Source: Pseudomonas cuatrocienegasensis (GTDB lineage: Bacteria > Pseudomonadota > Gammaproteobacteria > Pseudomonadales > Pseudomonadaceae). Taken from it: DNA of 64,000 nt. Positions 1 to 9,518 of this stretch are shown here, piece after piece (within the stretch, counting starts at the first letter, position 1; each line of letters starts with the position of its first letter). A program made the position numbers and the translations under genes. Under the pieces are notes generated by a model, which saw nothing but the letters and a program-made list of their open reading frames with translations, made no database searches and was not told the DNA's origin. The stretch is taken from NCBI RefSeq assembly GCF_900110925.1, contig NZ_FOFP01000005.1:192581-256580 (forward strand), read 5' to 3'.

Positions 1-770
1 TTGGCGATGCGCTGCCACATCCAGCTCCAGCGGAATACATCGCCGTTGACCACGTTAAAGGCCTGATTGGCAGCAGCCGGCGTGGTCGAGGCCCAGAGCA
101 GTTGCTTGGCCAACTGACAGGCGTCGGTCATGTCGGTGAGGCTGTTCCACTGCACGGCCGAGCCGGGGAAGCGGAACGGACGACCGGTTTCGCGACAGAC
201 CGAGGCGTAGACGGCGAGCGTGGTCGCCATGTTCATGGCATTGCCGACGGCAACACCGGTAATGGTGTGCGGGCGGTGTACGCTCCAGGTAAAGCCATCG
301 CGCTTGGCGGCGGCAAACACTTCGTCTTCCTGGGCGTAGTAGAAGTTTTCCACGTCCAGACGGCCCTGTTCCTCACGGAACGGAGTCTGCGGCAGGCTGC
401 CTTTACCGTAGGCCTCGAACGGGCCAAGGTAGTGCTTGAGCCCGGTGACCAGGGCGACATGCTTGACGCTGCCGGCGGCGCGCAGGGCGTCGAGCAGGTT
501 ACGGATCATCGCCGCGTTGACGCGAATATTTTCCGTTTCAGTGGCCTGGCGTGCCCAGGTGGTCAGGTAGACATGGCTGGGCTTCAGCCCTTCGAGGGCG
601 CTTGCCAAGGAGGCAGGGTCGAGCAGATCGGCGGCCAGCGGCGTAATATTTTCGCCGGCCTTGGGGTTACGGGCTAGGCCTGTGACCTGCCAACCCTGAT
701 CAGCCAGCAGACGGGAAGTCGCGCTGCCGACGATACCGCTCGCGCCAACGACCAGTGCGTGATGTGTCAT
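1..770 (-). CDS. SDR-family NAD(P)-dependent oxidoreductase (PRISE-like), 3' end outside window
   Basis: The visible 256 codons begin with ATG at 770 and run off the window's left edge. The N-terminus has a Rossmann dinucleotide-binding loop, GASGIVGSA, at about residues 9-17. The central part carries motifs such as VHRPHTITG and FNVVNGDVFRWSWMW, which recall the progesterone-5-beta-reductase/iridoid-synthase-like (PRISE) branch of atypical short-chain dehydrogenases. Bacterial members are thought to reduce enones or aldehydes; the substrate here is unknown. It is transcribed divergently from an HxlR regulator 85 bp away, the usual arrangement when such a regulator controls a redox gene. The family call is fairly secure; the PRISE assignment is inference. 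Confidence 0.85.
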   Translation of the reverse strand, partial: MTHHALVVGASGIVGSATSRLLADQGWQVTGLARNPKAGENITPLAADLLDPASLASALEGLKPSHVYLTTWARQATETENIRVNAAMIRNLLDALRAAGSVKHVALVTGLKHYLGPFEAYGKGSLPQTPFREEQGRLDVENFYYAQEDEVFAAAKRDGFTWSVHRPHTITGVAVGNAMNMATTLAVYASVCRETGRPFRFPGSAVQWNSLTDMTDACQLAKQLLWASTTPAAANQAFNVVNGDVFRWSWMWQRIA

Positions 771-855
771 TAGATATTCCTTCAGAGATAGAGCGTTGGC
801 ACCATAGCGATGCCGCGACCTCAAACCAAGACGGCACCAAAAGGTAACCACCCCG

Positions 856-1236
856 ATGCAAACCGGAACATCCGAGGAACAATGGCGCGAAGACTGCGCG
901 CCGCGACGTGTGCTGGAGCTGTTTGCCACCAAGTGGACCAGCATGATCCTGCACACCTTGCACGCACGCCACGGCGGTTGCGCCCGCGCAGGTGTGCTGC
1001 ACCGCAGCCTGCCGGGCATCTCGAAGAAAATGCTGGTGCAGACCCTGCGTGAGCTGGAGACCAGCGGGCTGGTGAAACGGCAGGTGTACGACAGCGTGCC
1101 ACCGGCTGTCGATTACTCGCTGACCGAACTGGGACAGCGGCTGGTGGAGCCCATCGAGCTGATCTACGACTGGGCCCGCCTGAACGCCCCGGCGCTCGAT
1201 GCCTTGCAACCGCGACAGACATCGCGCAGGCGTTAA
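856..1236 (+). CDS. HxlR-family transcriptional regulator
   Basis: The product is 126 residues, normal for the family. A conserved Cys near the N-terminus (EDCAPRRVLELFATKWT, about residues 12-28) leads into a winged helix. The recognition region contains GISKKMLVQTLRELE and GLVKRQVYDSVPPAVDYSLTELG, the classic HxlR wing ending. HxlR proteins often act as repressors or activators that respond to aldehydes, quinones or thiol oxidation. The neighbour is a divergent SDR oxidoreductase, so it probably controls that gene and itself from the 85-bp intergenic space. The inducer is not visible. Confidence 0.92.
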   Translation: MQTGTSEEQWREDCAPRRVLELFATKWTSMILHTLHARHGGCARAGVLHRSLPGISKKMLVQTLRELETSGLVKRQVYDSVPPAVDYSLTELGQRLVEPIELIYDWARLNAPALDALQPRQTSRRR

Positions 1237-1244
1237 CGCTGGGT

Positions 1245-1326
1245 GTAGGAGCGAATTTATTCGCGATAAGTTTTGAATGCGCTGGAGGCATCGCGAATAA
1301 AGGCTAGGCGCCCCCTTCGCGCCTAC
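1245..1326. repeat. Inverted pair of REP-like palindromes (REPIN-type)
   Basis: The segment opens with GTAGGAGCGAATTTATTCGCGA and closes with an inverted relative ending in CGCGCCTAC. An inner TCGCGAATAAA complements the first arm. GTAGGAGCG-type ends are typical of extragenic palindromes in Pseudomonas. It lies directly after the HxlR gene, where it could stabilise the mRNA end. Confidence 0.7.
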
Positions 1327-1359
1327 AGAAAGCAACAGATGATTCGTGTTGCGACACTA

Positions 1360-1414
1360 GGGTCTGTTCCCGTTTCGTCGTGAGCCGCGTTGCGAACGAA
1401 ACGGGAACAGACCC
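1360..1414. mobile_element. 55-bp deletion derivative of the TA-flanked MITE family (family A, copy 1)
   Basis: A perfect 19-bp inverted repeat (GGGTCTGTTCCCGTTTCGT and its complement) encloses only 17 bp and is flanked by TA at 1358-1359 and 1415-1416. The ends match those of the longer elements at 26134-26413 and 41795-42059. It is therefore a terminal-repeat remnant or an internally deleted copy. The right-hand TA supplies two bases of the TAG stop of the neighbouring dehydrogenase. Because the following base before insertion was also G, the stop codon is unchanged by the insertion. Confidence 0.85.
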
Positions 1415-2370
1415 TAGTAACCACGGGCGAAATCGACCTCACCACGCAGTGGTTTGTCTGCTTGCCACGCCGCCAGGTTTTCCAGAAACACCGCCACCAA
1501 CCGCCGCGGATCCGTCGGCGCGGCGGTGTGCCCGGTCAGCAATAAACGCGGCGCCTGCCAGAAGGGATGATCAGGCGCTGGCGGTTCCTCGCGGCAGACA
1601 TCGATGACCGCGCCGCCAAGCCGACCGGCCTCAAGCGCCTGCACCAGGTCGGCATCGACCACCGCACTGCCCCGCCCGGCGTTGATAAACAGCGCGCCAG
1701 GCTTGCAGCAAGCGAACAGCTGGGCATCGTAAAGATCGCGGGTGGCCGGTGTATCAGGCAACAGATTGATCAGGTAGTCAGCCTTACTAGCCAACTGTGG
1801 CAGCGCATCCAGGCCACCGACCTCAACGAACGGCGCCTGGCTGCGCGCTGAACTGGCCACGCCGAGCACCCGCATGCCCAGGCTATTGAGCACAGCTGCC
1901 AGGTGCTGGCCGATATCGCCGGTGCCGACGATCAAGGCGCACTGGCCATTCAGGCTGGTAACCGCTGGGCCTTGCCAATGGCCGCGCTGATGGGCCAACT
2001 GGCGCGCCTGCAACTGCTGGGTGTGGGCCAACAGGTGGCAGAGCACGAATTCACTCATCACCGGACCGAAGATGCCGACCGCCCGACTAAGCCGGTAATC
2101 GCGCGGCAAGTCAGCCGCCAGCAAGGGCGTGATGCCGGCCCAGGTCGATTGCAGCCAGCGTGGCGCGATGCCACGGCGCAGCAGCGTGGCGACATGATCA
2201 GGCTGGCCCAGCCACACCGGGCAGGCTACGGCGTCGGCAGCCAAGGTGTCGGCACAGTTGCCAGGCAACACACGCAAGTCGGGTGCCTGCTCGGCGAGCA
2301 GGGCCTGGTAACGCGCGTGGTCGGCGTCAATCACCAGCACCTGCAACGGTGCGGCCGCCTGCGCCGTCAT
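1414..2370 (-). CDS. D-isomer-specific 2-hydroxyacid dehydrogenase (glyoxylate/hydroxypyruvate reductase-like)
   Basis: A 318-residue protein of GhrA-like length. The NAD(P) loop GTGDIG lies near residues 149-154. The catalytic set is visible: Arg in NAGRGSAVV, Glu in CREEPPAP, and His in TGHTAAP. Family members reduce 2-keto acids such as glyoxylate or hydroxypyruvate to D-2-hydroxyacids in the cytosol. Its ATG overlaps the ycgL stop by four bases (ATGA), making it the last gene of an rnd-ycgL-dehydrogenase operon. A 55-bp mobile-element remnant abuts its stop codon without altering the product. The exact substrate cannot be read from the sequence. Confidence 0.9.
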   Translation of the reverse strand: MTAQAAAPLQVLVIDADHARYQALLAEQAPDLRVLPGNCADTLAADAVACPVWLGQPDHVATLLRRGIAPRWLQSTWAGITPLLAADLPRDYRLSRAVGIFGPVMSEFVLCHLLAHTQQLQARQLAHQRGHWQGPAVTSLNGQCALIVGTGDIGQHLAAVLNSLGMRVLGVASSARSQAPFVEVGGLDALPQLASKADYLINLLPDTPATRDLYDAQLFACCKPGALFINAGRGSAVVDADLVQALEAGRLGGAVIDVCREEPPAPDHPFWQAPRLLLTGHTAAPTDPRRLVAVFLENLAAWQADKPLRGEVDFARGY

Positions 2371-2660
2371 ACCGGATCGTTACGCCGTAGCAGTTCTTCG
2401 GGCAGGTGCTCGATGTAGTCGTCTTCCGGCGGCGGCATCTGCAGGTGGTAGCCCTGGCTGTCGAGATTGGCCAAGACTTTGTGAATGTCTTCGCGGGCCA
2501 GGCTGCGCTCGGGCGTCAGGACCATGCTAAAGGCCAGAGCCGGTGGGCCGAAGGCCGCCAGCAATTGTTCAGGCACGCGGCTGAGTTCCTCGCCCTTGAG
2601 CACGTAGAGGTACATCTCGTTCTTGCGCGGGCTATTGTAGATCGAACAGATGCGTTTCAC
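2367..2660 (-). CDS. ycgL: YcgL domain-containing protein
   Basis: A 97-residue protein starting with GTG at 2660, whose first bases overlap the rnd stop (GTGA). The sequence matches the YcgL family: [19 protein letters not shown] at the start, and [13 protein letters not shown] near the C-terminus. YcgL proteins are small conserved gammaproteobacterial proteins without an established biochemical role. The gene commonly sits downstream of rnd in pseudomonads, as here, which suggests a link with RNA metabolism, but this is inference. Confidence 0.92.
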   Translation of the reverse strand: MKRICSIYNSPRKNEMYLYVLKGEELSRVPEQLLAAFGPPALAFSMVLTPERSLAREDIHKVLANLDSQGYHLQMPPPEDDYIEHLPEELLRRNDPV

Positions 2661-3790
2661 GCCGTGTCTCCATCGGTGGCCAGGCAGTCCAGCAGCGCCT
2701 GGCCCATGCGCTCACGGCGCCAGCCGCGCAGCGAGTCGGGCAGTTGGTAAGGACCATCGGGATAGCCACTCTTGAGCAGCGCCTCAAGAGTCTTCTTGCG
2801 CAGCATTAGTTCGGGCGCGATTTCCAGCTTCTGCCCTTCTTGCTGGCCCACGGCGCGCAGCTTCTTCAACAGGCTGGCGGCCTCCAGCGGCAGCGGCTCG
2901 GGCAGAGCCTCGGGCCATTCAGCTGGCGGCGTAGCAGCAGCCTGGCGGATCAGTTCAAGCAGGAACTCACCATCCTGACGCACCGTCTTGGGGTGCATGT
3001 CCTCGATCCGCGCCAGGCTCACCAGATTATCTGGCTGAGTACGCGCCAGGGGCCATAACGAGTGCTCACGCAGAATGCGGTTGCGCGGCTGGTTACGCGC
3101 GCGGGCCTCGCGCTCGCGCCAGGCACAGAGCGCACGCAGCACGGCGAGCTGGGCGCGGGAGAGTTTCCAGGCCAGCTTGGCATCGCGGTAGGCGTCTTCC
3201 GGCGCCACTTCACGGCCCAGCCCGGCGACCAGCTCGGCACCGTCCTCCAGAATCCAGGCGGTTTTCTCTTCGCTCAGGCGTGCCTGCAAAGCCCGGTAGA
3301 CGGCTGCCAGATGCACCACATCTTCGGCAGCGTAGCTGACCTGGGTGGGCGACAAGGGCCGCTGCAGCCAGTCCGAGCGCGTTTCGCCCTTGGGCAGCTC
3401 AATCCCCAGCACGGCCTGCACCAGGCGCGAATAACCCATGGAGAAACCCAGGTTGAGGTAGCCGGCAGCCAGTTGCGTGTCGAACAACGGCGCCGGCAGG
3501 CTGCCGGTCAGGCGCAGCAGCACTTCCAGGTCCTCGCTACAGGCGTGCACCACCTTGACCACGGCGCTGTCCTGCAACAGCGCGGCGAAGGGTTGCCAAT
3601 CGCCAATCTGCAACGGGTCGATCAGGTAGGCACGCTCGCCCTCGCTGACCTGCAACAACCCGGCAATCGGGTAAAAGGTGTCGACCCGCATAAACTCGGT
3701 ATCCAACGCCACGAACGGCCGGCTGCGCCATTGCGCGCACTGCTCGGCCAGGTCGGCGTCATCTACGATCAACTGAATATCGATAGCCAC
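2657..3790 (-). CDS. rnd: Ribonuclease D
   Basis: A 377-residue 3'-5' exoribonuclease that trims tRNA precursors and other structured RNA. The DEDD exonuclease domain shows [13 protein letters not shown] (Exo I), a histidine-Asp region [12 protein letters not shown] (Exo II) and [10 protein letters not shown] (Exo III with Tyr). Helical HRDC-type domains follow. I chose GTG at 3790 over the longer upstream ATG because the protein then begins [11 protein letters not shown] like known RNase D proteins, and a GGGAGAG ribosome-binding site lies six bases upstream. It heads an operon with ycgL and the 2-hydroxyacid dehydrogenase through four-base overlaps. Confidence 0.95.
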   Translation of the reverse strand: MAIDIQLIVDDADLAEQCAQWRSRPFVALDTEFMRVDTFYPIAGLLQVSEGERAYLIDPLQIGDWQPFAALLQDSAVVKVVHACSEDLEVLLRLTGSLPAPLFDTQLAAGYLNLGFSMGYSRLVQAVLGIELPKGETRSDWLQRPLSPTQVSYAAEDVVHLAAVYRALQARLSEEKTAWILEDGAELVAGLGREVAPEDAYRDAKLAWKLSRAQLAVLRALCAWREREARARNQPRNRILREHSLWPLARTQPDNLVSLARIEDMHPKTVRQDGEFLLELIRQAAATPPAEWPEALPEPLPLEAASLLKKLRAVGQQEGQKLEIAPELMLRKKTLEALLKSGYPDGPYQLPDSLRGWRRERMGQALLDCLATDGDTA

Positions 3791-3910
3791 ACGGCTCTCC
3801 CTTGAACACTGCCGCGCAGTATATACCGATGCGCCGGGCATCCTCGCCTTGCCGAACAGGCCTGTGTAATCTGGCGCCGCTCGTTCGCACTGCCATTAGG
3901 ACTCAGCATA

Positions 3911-4972
3911 ATGAAAATCGTCTTCGGCCTGTTCGCCGCCCTCCTCGCTGTATTGGCGCTGTATCTGGTCATCACGCCCAGCCCAATCGACCCACTGGCC
4001 TGGGAGGCGCCCAAGGCTCCAGCCATGACCGGCGTGCTGGAACCCAACGACACCCTGATGAAGGCCGAGCTGTTGGGCCGTGGCCAGGTGCATGGCCCCG
4101 AAGACACCGCCGTCGATGCCCAGGGCCGGGTCTACGCAGGCCTGCATGACGGGCGCATCGTGCGCATCAGTGCCGATGGCGCAGTCGACACCTTCGCCAA
4201 CACCGGCGGCCGACCGCTGGGCATGGACTTCGACGCCAGCGGCAACCTGATCGTCGCCGACGCCTACAAGGGCCTGTTGAGCCTGGACCCGCAGGGCGCG
4301 ATCAAGGTGCTGACTACTGAGGCCGACGGTTTGCCGTTTGCCTTCACCGATGACCTGGACATCGCCCGCGACGGCACCATCTATTTCAGCGACGCCTCCT
4401 CGCGCTTCCAGCAGCCCGACTACCTGCTCGACCTGCTCGAAGCCCGCCCCCACGGCCGCTTGCTGGCCTACGACCCAGCCACTGGGCAGACCCGCGTACT
4501 GCTCAAGGACCTGTACTTCGCCAACGGCGTGGCCCTGTCGGCCAAGCAGGATTTCGTGCTGGTCAACGAAACCTACCGCTACCGCATCACCCGCTACTGG
4601 CTCACGGGCGACAAGGCCGGCAGCCATGACGTGTTTATCGACAACCTGCCGGGCCTGCCGGACAACCTGCAGGGCGATGGCAAAGGTACCTTCTGGGTCG
4701 CGTTGCCGACCCCGCGCAAGGCTGATGCCGACTTCCTCCATCGCCACCCCTGGCTCAAGACTCAACTGGCCAAGCTGCCGCGTGCACTCTGGCCGAAAGC
4801 CGTGCCCTACGGCTTTGCCATCGCCCTCAACGAGCAGGGGCAGATCGTACGCAGCCTGCATGACACCAGCGGCACCCACCTGCGCATGATCACCTCGGTC
4901 AAACCCGTCGGCGACATGCTGTATTTCGGCAGCCTGGACAACGATCGCATCGGTCGCCTGCCACAGCCCTAA
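3911..4972 (+). CDS. SMP-30/gluconolactonase/strictosidine-synthase-like beta-propeller protein
   Basis: The 353-residue protein begins with one hydrophobic segment (IVFGLFAALLAVLALYLVI, residues 3-21) that is either an uncleaved membrane anchor or a signal peptide. The remainder is a six-bladed propeller of the strictosidine synthase/APMAP type, with GPEDTAVDAQGRVYAG, GRPLGMDFDASGNLIVAD and IYFSDASSRF repeats and an NGVALS segment. Members hydrolyse lactones or esters using a bound metal ion, but many are uncharacterised. It stands alone and divergent from rnd. The family is clear; the substrate is unknown. Confidence 0.85.
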   Translation: MKIVFGLFAALLAVLALYLVITPSPIDPLAWEAPKAPAMTGVLEPNDTLMKAELLGRGQVHGPEDTAVDAQGRVYAGLHDGRIVRISADGAVDTFANTGGRPLGMDFDASGNLIVADAYKGLLSLDPQGAIKVLTTEADGLPFAFTDDLDIARDGTIYFSDASSRFQQPDYLLDLLEARPHGRLLAYDPATGQTRVLLKDLYFANGVALSAKQDFVLVNETYRYRITRYWLTGDKAGSHDVFIDNLPGLPDNLQGDGKGTFWVALPTPRKADADFLHRHPWLKTQLAKLPRALWPKAVPYGFAIALNEQGQIVRSLHDTSGTHLRMITSVKPVGDMLYFGSLDNDRIGRLPQP

Positions 4973-5141
4973 GGTGTTCATGGAGATGGGCCGGCGCCTC
5001 TGCACAGGCGCCTGGCGGTGTCCAGGCGAATGCCATGAGCGAAACCTTGAAGGTCAGAAATAGCTGCTATGTTTGCTTAAGTGTCTTGGCATTTTGCGGT
5101 CGCTGACGCACCCATACCGGCTTACCTTCAAGGACCACTCG

Positions 5142-5966
5142 ATGGATATCAGCACCCTGTTCAACCAGGTCCACAGCCTGCCCAGCATCCCCAAGATCGC
5201 CCAGGACCTGATTCGCCAGTTCGACAATCCGCACACCAGCCTCGACGCCGTGGCACGCAACATCGCCATGGACCCAGTGATTGCCGCCAAAGTCCTGCGC
5301 CTGGCCAACTCGGCGCGCTTTCGCGGTAATCGCGAGTCAGCCAGCGTGGAAGACGCGGCCATGCGCCTGGGCTTCAACACGCTGCGTACCCTGGTGCTGG
5401 CTTCGGCGGTCACAGGCGCGTTCAAGGCACCAGCCGGTTTCGACCTCAAGGGGTTCTGGACCCACAGCTTTCAGGTCGCCAGCATCAGCCGTGTGCTGGC
5501 CAAACAGCGTGGCGTGGCGATGGAGACCGCCTTTACCTGCGGCATGATGCACAACATCGGCGAACTGCTGATCCAGACCGGCGCGCCGGAACTGGCCGAG
5601 CGCCTGAACGCCTGCAACCAGGGCAATGCGGCGCAGCGTACAGCCCTGGAAACCCTGCAGTTAGGCTTCGGCTTCCCGGAAGTAGGTGCCGAATTGGCCA
5701 AACGCTGGCAACTGCCCGAGCTGATTCAACAGGCCATTGCCTACCAGGCCCGCCCCCTGCAGGCTCCGGCCGATTTGCCGCTGCCACGCCTGCTCGCCCA
5801 GGCGGTGTTGATCGCCGAGGCCTTGCGCCTGCACGGCGGAGCGAATGCCGCCGCGTTCGATAGCCTGCAAGGGCCGCTGTTCGATGGCCTGGATGTGGGT
5901 GCATTGCAGGATGAACTGCTCACCAATCTGGAGGCGGACAAAGCCTTCGCCGCGCTTCTCGACTAG
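5142..5966 (+). CDS. HDOD domain signalling protein
   Basis: A 274-residue protein that is essentially a single HDOD domain (metal-independent HD relative). LPSIPKIAQDLIRQFDNP opens the domain and is followed by IAMDPVIAAKVLRLANSARF. The helical core includes TCGMMHNIGELLI and IQQAIAYQARP. HDOD proteins act in stress and c-di-GMP or two-component signalling and often lack enzymatic residues. The ATG at 5142 is preceded by AAGGA and is preferred to the longer frame starting at 5073. No signalling partner is adjacent. Confidence 0.9.
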   Translation: MDISTLFNQVHSLPSIPKIAQDLIRQFDNPHTSLDAVARNIAMDPVIAAKVLRLANSARFRGNRESASVEDAAMRLGFNTLRTLVLASAVTGAFKAPAGFDLKGFWTHSFQVASISRVLAKQRGVAMETAFTCGMMHNIGELLIQTGAPELAERLNACNQGNAAQRTALETLQLGFGFPEVGAELAKRWQLPELIQQAIAYQARPLQAPADLPLPRLLAQAVLIAEALRLHGGANAAAFDSLQGPLFDGLDVGALQDELLTNLEADKAFAALLD

Positions 5967-5978
5967 ACCTCAGGCGCC

Positions 5979-6662
5979 TCAGGGTTTCGCGGCACCCACC
6001 CAGATGGTATGCCGCGTACCCCGGTTGCCATGGGCATAAACCTGGTGCTGCTCGACGCTGAAACCAGCCTTGCCCATGCGCTCGGCAAAGCGTGCATCGG
6101 CGCTCGCCGACCACACAGCCAGTAATCCCTTGGGGCGCAACGCGCGGCGGCAGTTCTGCAAACCACCCGCGCTATACAGCCAATTGTTACCCCGCTGGGT
6201 CAGGCCCTCGGGGCCGTTATCCACATCCAGCATGATGGCGTCATAGTCACCCCGCGCGGCCTTTAACAGGTTGGCCACATCATCCTGAACGATGCGCGTG
6301 CGCGGGTCGCTCAGCGGGTTGCCAGCCTTGGCACCCAGCGCGCCCTGGTTCCAGGCGATCACCCCAGGCACCAGCTCAGCCACTGTGACCTCGGCATCTC
6401 GCCCCAGATGCTGCAGCGCTGCCGCCAGGGTGAAGCCCATGCCCAGGCCGCCGATCAGCACCCGTGCTTCGCGGCGCCCGGCAACCTTCTGGCAAGGCAG
6501 CGCCGCCAGGGCGTCCTCAGAGCCGTGCATGCGCGTGTTCATCAACTGGCCACCGTCGCCCCCAGCGATCTTGATGACAAAATCCTCGCCGTACTCGAAC
6601 AGGCACAAAGCGCTGTCCGTACCGGGAATGGGGGCGGTATCGAGCAGAACGAAGCGTTTCAT
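5979..6662 (-). CDS. Spermidine synthase-like methyltransferase-fold protein
   Basis: The 227-residue protein has a Rossmann methyltransferase/aminopropyltransferase fold. LIGGLGMGFTL forms the nucleotide loop, VTVAELVPGVIAWNQ the acidic loop, and DAIMLDVDNGPEG the active-site region. It resembles stand-alone SpeE-like proteins lacking the N-terminal beta domain of true spermidine synthase, so aminopropyl transfer is uncertain. ATG at 6662 is chosen because GAGG lies five bases upstream; the longer frame would need TTG. It converges on the HDOD gene with a short gap. Confidence 0.82.
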   Translation of the reverse strand: MKRFVLLDTAPIPGTDSALCLFEYGEDFVIKIAGGDGGQLMNTRMHGSEDALAALPCQKVAGRREARVLIGGLGMGFTLAAALQHLGRDAEVTVAELVPGVIAWNQGALGAKAGNPLSDPRTRIVQDDVANLLKAARGDYDAIMLDVDNGPEGLTQRGNNWLYSAGGLQNCRRALRPKGLLAVWSASADARFAERMGKAGFSVEQHQVYAHGNRGTRHTIWVGAAKP

Positions 6663-6794
6663 CAGGACCTCGGGCAATGGCCATCAACGGCGGGCGGCGC
6701 ATGGTGGCGCAAGCCGCGCCGAATGCAAAGCCTGCATGTTGGCGCCACTGTAGGCCGCGCTATGATGCGTCATCACGCCCAACAGGATGCCCAC

Positions 6795-7649
6795 ATGCCT
6801 CTCGCCCAGCTGATGACCGCCCCGGAACTGCACGCACGCCTGGGCAGCGCCGATCTGGTGCTGCTCGATTGCCGCTTCGCCCTCGACGACCCCGCCTACG
6901 GCCAGCGGGTCTACAGCGCAGGCCATATCCCCGGCGCCTGCTTTGCCGATCTTGAGCAGGACCTCTCCGGCCCCATTCACAGCGGCATCACCGGGCGCCA
7001 CCCGCTGCCCGACCCAGCCGCGCTGAATCAGCGCCTGCGCCATTGGGGCATCAATGCTGACAGCCAGGTGGTGCTGTATGACGACGGCCCCGGTGCCTTC
7101 GCCGCCCGTGCCTGGTGGTTGCTGGCCTGGCTTGGCAAGCGCGAAGGGGTTTACCTGCTCGACGGCGGTCTACGCGCCTGGCAGGCCGCAGGGCTTTCCC
7201 TGGATGGGCAACCCACGCAACCGGCACCCGGCACCTTCAACGGCCAACCGGACGCACAGCTGCTGCTCAGTGCAGAACAGCTGCAGCAACGCCTGCAGGA
7301 CCCACAGCTGACCCTGCTCGATGCCCGCGCATTGCCGCGTTTTCGTGGCGAGGTCGAGCCTCTCGATCCGATAGCCGGGCATATCCCCGGCGCACAGTGC
7401 GCGGTGTTCACCGACAACCTGGACGCTGACGGCTGCTTCCTGCCCGCCGCTCAATTGCGCGAACGCTTCGACGCCCTCCGCGGCGCTCGCCCCGCCAATG
7501 CCCTGGTCGCCTACTGCGGCTCAGGAGTGACCGCCTGCCACAACCTGTTTGCCTTGAGCCTCGCCGGCTATCCTTTGTCGCCGCTGTATGCCGGTTCCTG
7601 GAGCGAGTGGATCACCGACCCTGAGCGGCCGGTTGCCACAGGCGACTAA
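6795..7649 (+). CDS. sseA: Two-domain sulfurtransferase (thiosulfate/3-mercaptopyruvate)
   Basis: A 284-residue tandem rhodanese. The inactive N-terminal repeat contains LLDCRFALDDP, GHIPGACFADL and a VVLYDD segment. The catalytic C-terminal repeat has LLDARALPRFRGE, GHIPGAQCAVF and the active loop CGSGVTA around residue 239. The CGSGVT loop is the form usual for 3-mercaptopyruvate sulfurtransferase, which moves sulfur from 3-mercaptopyruvate to cyanide or thiols. ATG at 6795 gives the conserved MPLAQL start and has AGGA upstream; the much longer frame beginning at 6408 is antisense to the previous gene. Confidence 0.9.
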   Translation: MPLAQLMTAPELHARLGSADLVLLDCRFALDDPAYGQRVYSAGHIPGACFADLEQDLSGPIHSGITGRHPLPDPAALNQRLRHWGINADSQVVLYDDGPGAFAARAWWLLAWLGKREGVYLLDGGLRAWQAAGLSLDGQPTQPAPGTFNGQPDAQLLLSAEQLQQRLQDPQLTLLDARALPRFRGEVEPLDPIAGHIPGAQCAVFTDNLDADGCFLPAAQLRERFDALRGARPANALVAYCGSGVTACHNLFALSLAGYPLSPLYAGSWSEWITDPERPVATGD

Positions 7650-7706
7650 CAGGCCATTGAACAAGGCCATGTCCCAATTGAGTGTTGCACGGCGTCACTG
7701 CTTCTC

Positions 7707-7792
7707 GTAGGAGCCGCGCCTCGCGGCGAATAGCGGCCTTTGAGCGGTATATCAGATGGTCCAAAAGCTTCGCGCCGGGGCGGCGCTCCTAC
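7707..7792. repeat. REPIN-type inverted repeat pair in a 560-bp gene-free region
   Basis: GTAGGAGCCGCGCCTCGCGGCGAA at the left is mirrored by GCGCCGGGGCGGCGCTCCTAC at the right, with a short spacer. This gives an inverted pair of REP-like sequences. It lies in the 7650-8212 interval between the sulfurtransferase and fadL genes, which holds no convincing coding frame. A separate palindrome follows at 7834. Confidence 0.75.
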
Positions 7793-7833
7793 GGGAGTTG
7801 CGTTATGGCCTGCATACGGCTGTAACAGCCAAT

Positions 7834-7865
7834 TGGGACATAGCCCTGAAAAAGGCTATGTCCCA
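7834..7865. repeat. Perfect 12-bp stem hairpin
   Basis: TGGGACATAGCC pairs exactly with GGCTATGTCCCA across the eight-base loop CTGAAAAA. A third related arm, GGCCATGTCCCAATTG, occurs near 7665, and CCAATTGGGACAT near 7829 extends the complementarity to it. The segment 7665-7865 thus looks like a small palindromic element surrounding the REP pair. No run of T follows, so terminator function is unlikely. Confidence 0.6.
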
Positions 7866-8212
7866 CATAGGTACGAGTCGCCGAGTAGGCTGCGCCGGTG
7901 CGCACGGCGTACCCGGCTCTAGCGTTAAGCCCCAGCACCTACCTTGAAAAACCTATGATCTCGGCTCACTGGCCACGCTCTGGTGTCGAGTGTTCTCCCC
8001 CAAAGGTCGGCCCGACGAGTTCATCGAGGCCTGGCAGCGCTGTATTGGCCATCTCGAAAAAGCAGCTTGAAACCAGAGCACGATCAGCGGCTTTGCCAGC
8101 ATAAAGCCATCTTTTGTAGGACAATCCATAATTTTTCGTGAACTTTAAGTGTTTGGCAGGCGTCAGGAAACTTGCTAGTTTCCGCCCCCCGTCCACTCCC
8201 CAGGAGTTCATC

Positions 8213-9463
8213 GTGAGCACAAGAGTCCTCAAGACCAGCCTCGCCATCGCCATTGCCACTGCCTCCAGCCAGCTAATGGCCAGCGGCTTCGCCATCAACG
8301 AACAAAGCGTCAGCAACATGGGCACCGCCTTCGCCGGTCGCTCATCGTCTGCCGACGATGCCACCACCGTATTCGGCAACCCGGCCGGCATGGCACGCCT
8401 CAAGCGCGAACAAGTCAGCCTCGGCGCAGCAGCCATTTACGCGCGCACCGATATCGACGATGCCAGCAGCACCTTCGGCGGCAGCAACGACGGCGACATG
8501 GTGCCGTTCATCGCCGCGCCCATGGGCTACTACGTCAAACCGCTGGACGACAACTGGGCCGTCGGCTTTGGCATGTACGTGCCCTTCGGTCTGGTTACCG
8601 ACTACGAGAACGGTTTTGCCGGGCGTTACTACGGCGACCGCAGCGAAGTACGGGTGATCACCCTGCAGCCGACCATCAGTTACCGCTTCAACGACCAGTG
8701 GTCGATTGGTTTCGGGCCGACCATCAACCGTATCGATGGCGAACTCACCTCGTCCACCCTGAATGCTGGCTCCCTTGGCAGCAACGATGGCAAGGTGAAG
8801 ATCAAGGGCGATGATATGGCCCTGGGTTACAACGTAGGTGTGCTCTTCGAGCTCACTCCGCAAACCCGCTTCGGCCTGACCTATCACTCCATGGTCGACT
8901 ACAAGCTTGAGGGCGACACCAAGATCGAAGGCGCCGGTTTCGGCCCGTTCTCGGGCAGCTCTTACGATGCTTCGCTGGCGTTGAAGACCCCTGAGTCGGT
9001 GGACTTCTCCGTCACCCACGCGCTGAACGAAGACTGGACGGTATACGCCGGCAGCACCTGGACCCGCTGGAGCCGCCTGGAAGAAATCCGCGTCGACAAC
9101 AGCGGCGTACCTGGCCCACTGGCCCCGAGCCTGGGCGCTATCGTCGAAGAGCAGAACTGGCACGACACCTGGGCCCATGCCGTGGGTGCGGCCTACCAGT
9201 TGAACAAACAGTGGGTGCTGCGCGCCGGTCTGGCGGTGGATCAGTCACCGACCAACAACGTCGACCGCTCGCCGCGCATCCCCACCGGCGACCGCACCAT
9301 CGTCAGCTTCGGCGCGGCCTGGAGCCCGGATGACGACATGACCATCGACCTCGCTTACTCCTACCTGATGGAAGAAGACACCGAGATCACTAAAGACGCC
9401 TACAGCTCGACCTACAAAAACTCGGCCCATGGCCTGGGTGCGCAAGTGACCTACCGCTTCTAA
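8213..9463 (+). CDS. fadL: FadL/OmpP1-family outer-membrane transporter
   Basis: A 416-residue beta-barrel precursor. It starts at GTG 8213 with CAGGAG just upstream, giving the signal peptide RVLKTSLAIAIATASSQLMA followed by mature SGFAINEQS. The N-terminal hatch contains the FadL signature NPAGMARL near residue 60. Alternating strands end in a C-terminal aromatic (VTYRF), as outer-membrane insertion requires. FadL proteins move long-chain fatty acids or other hydrophobic compounds across the outer membrane. A secreted lipase lies 3.5 kb away, so uptake of released fatty acids is a natural role. Substrate is inferred only. Confidence 0.9.
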   Translation: MSTRVLKTSLAIAIATASSQLMASGFAINEQSVSNMGTAFAGRSSSADDATTVFGNPAGMARLKREQVSLGAAAIYARTDIDDASSTFGGSNDGDMVPFIAAPMGYYVKPLDDNWAVGFGMYVPFGLVTDYENGFAGRYYGDRSEVRVITLQPTISYRFNDQWSIGFGPTINRIDGELTSSTLNAGSLGSNDGKVKIKGDDMALGYNVGVLFELTPQTRFGLTYHSMVDYKLEGDTKIEGAGFGPFSGSSYDASLALKTPESVDFSVTHALNEDWTVYAGSTWTRWSRLEEIRVDNSGVPGPLAPSLGAIVEEQNWHDTWAHAVGAAYQLNKQWVLRAGLAVDQSPTNNVDRSPRIPTGDRTIVSFGAAWSPDDDMTIDLAYSYLMEEDTEITKDAYSSTYKNSAHGLGAQVTYRF

Positions 9464-9518
9464 GCTTTGCGCTACACTCGCGCGGCACAACAATAAGAAA
9501 TAGCCGCGTGAGACCGCC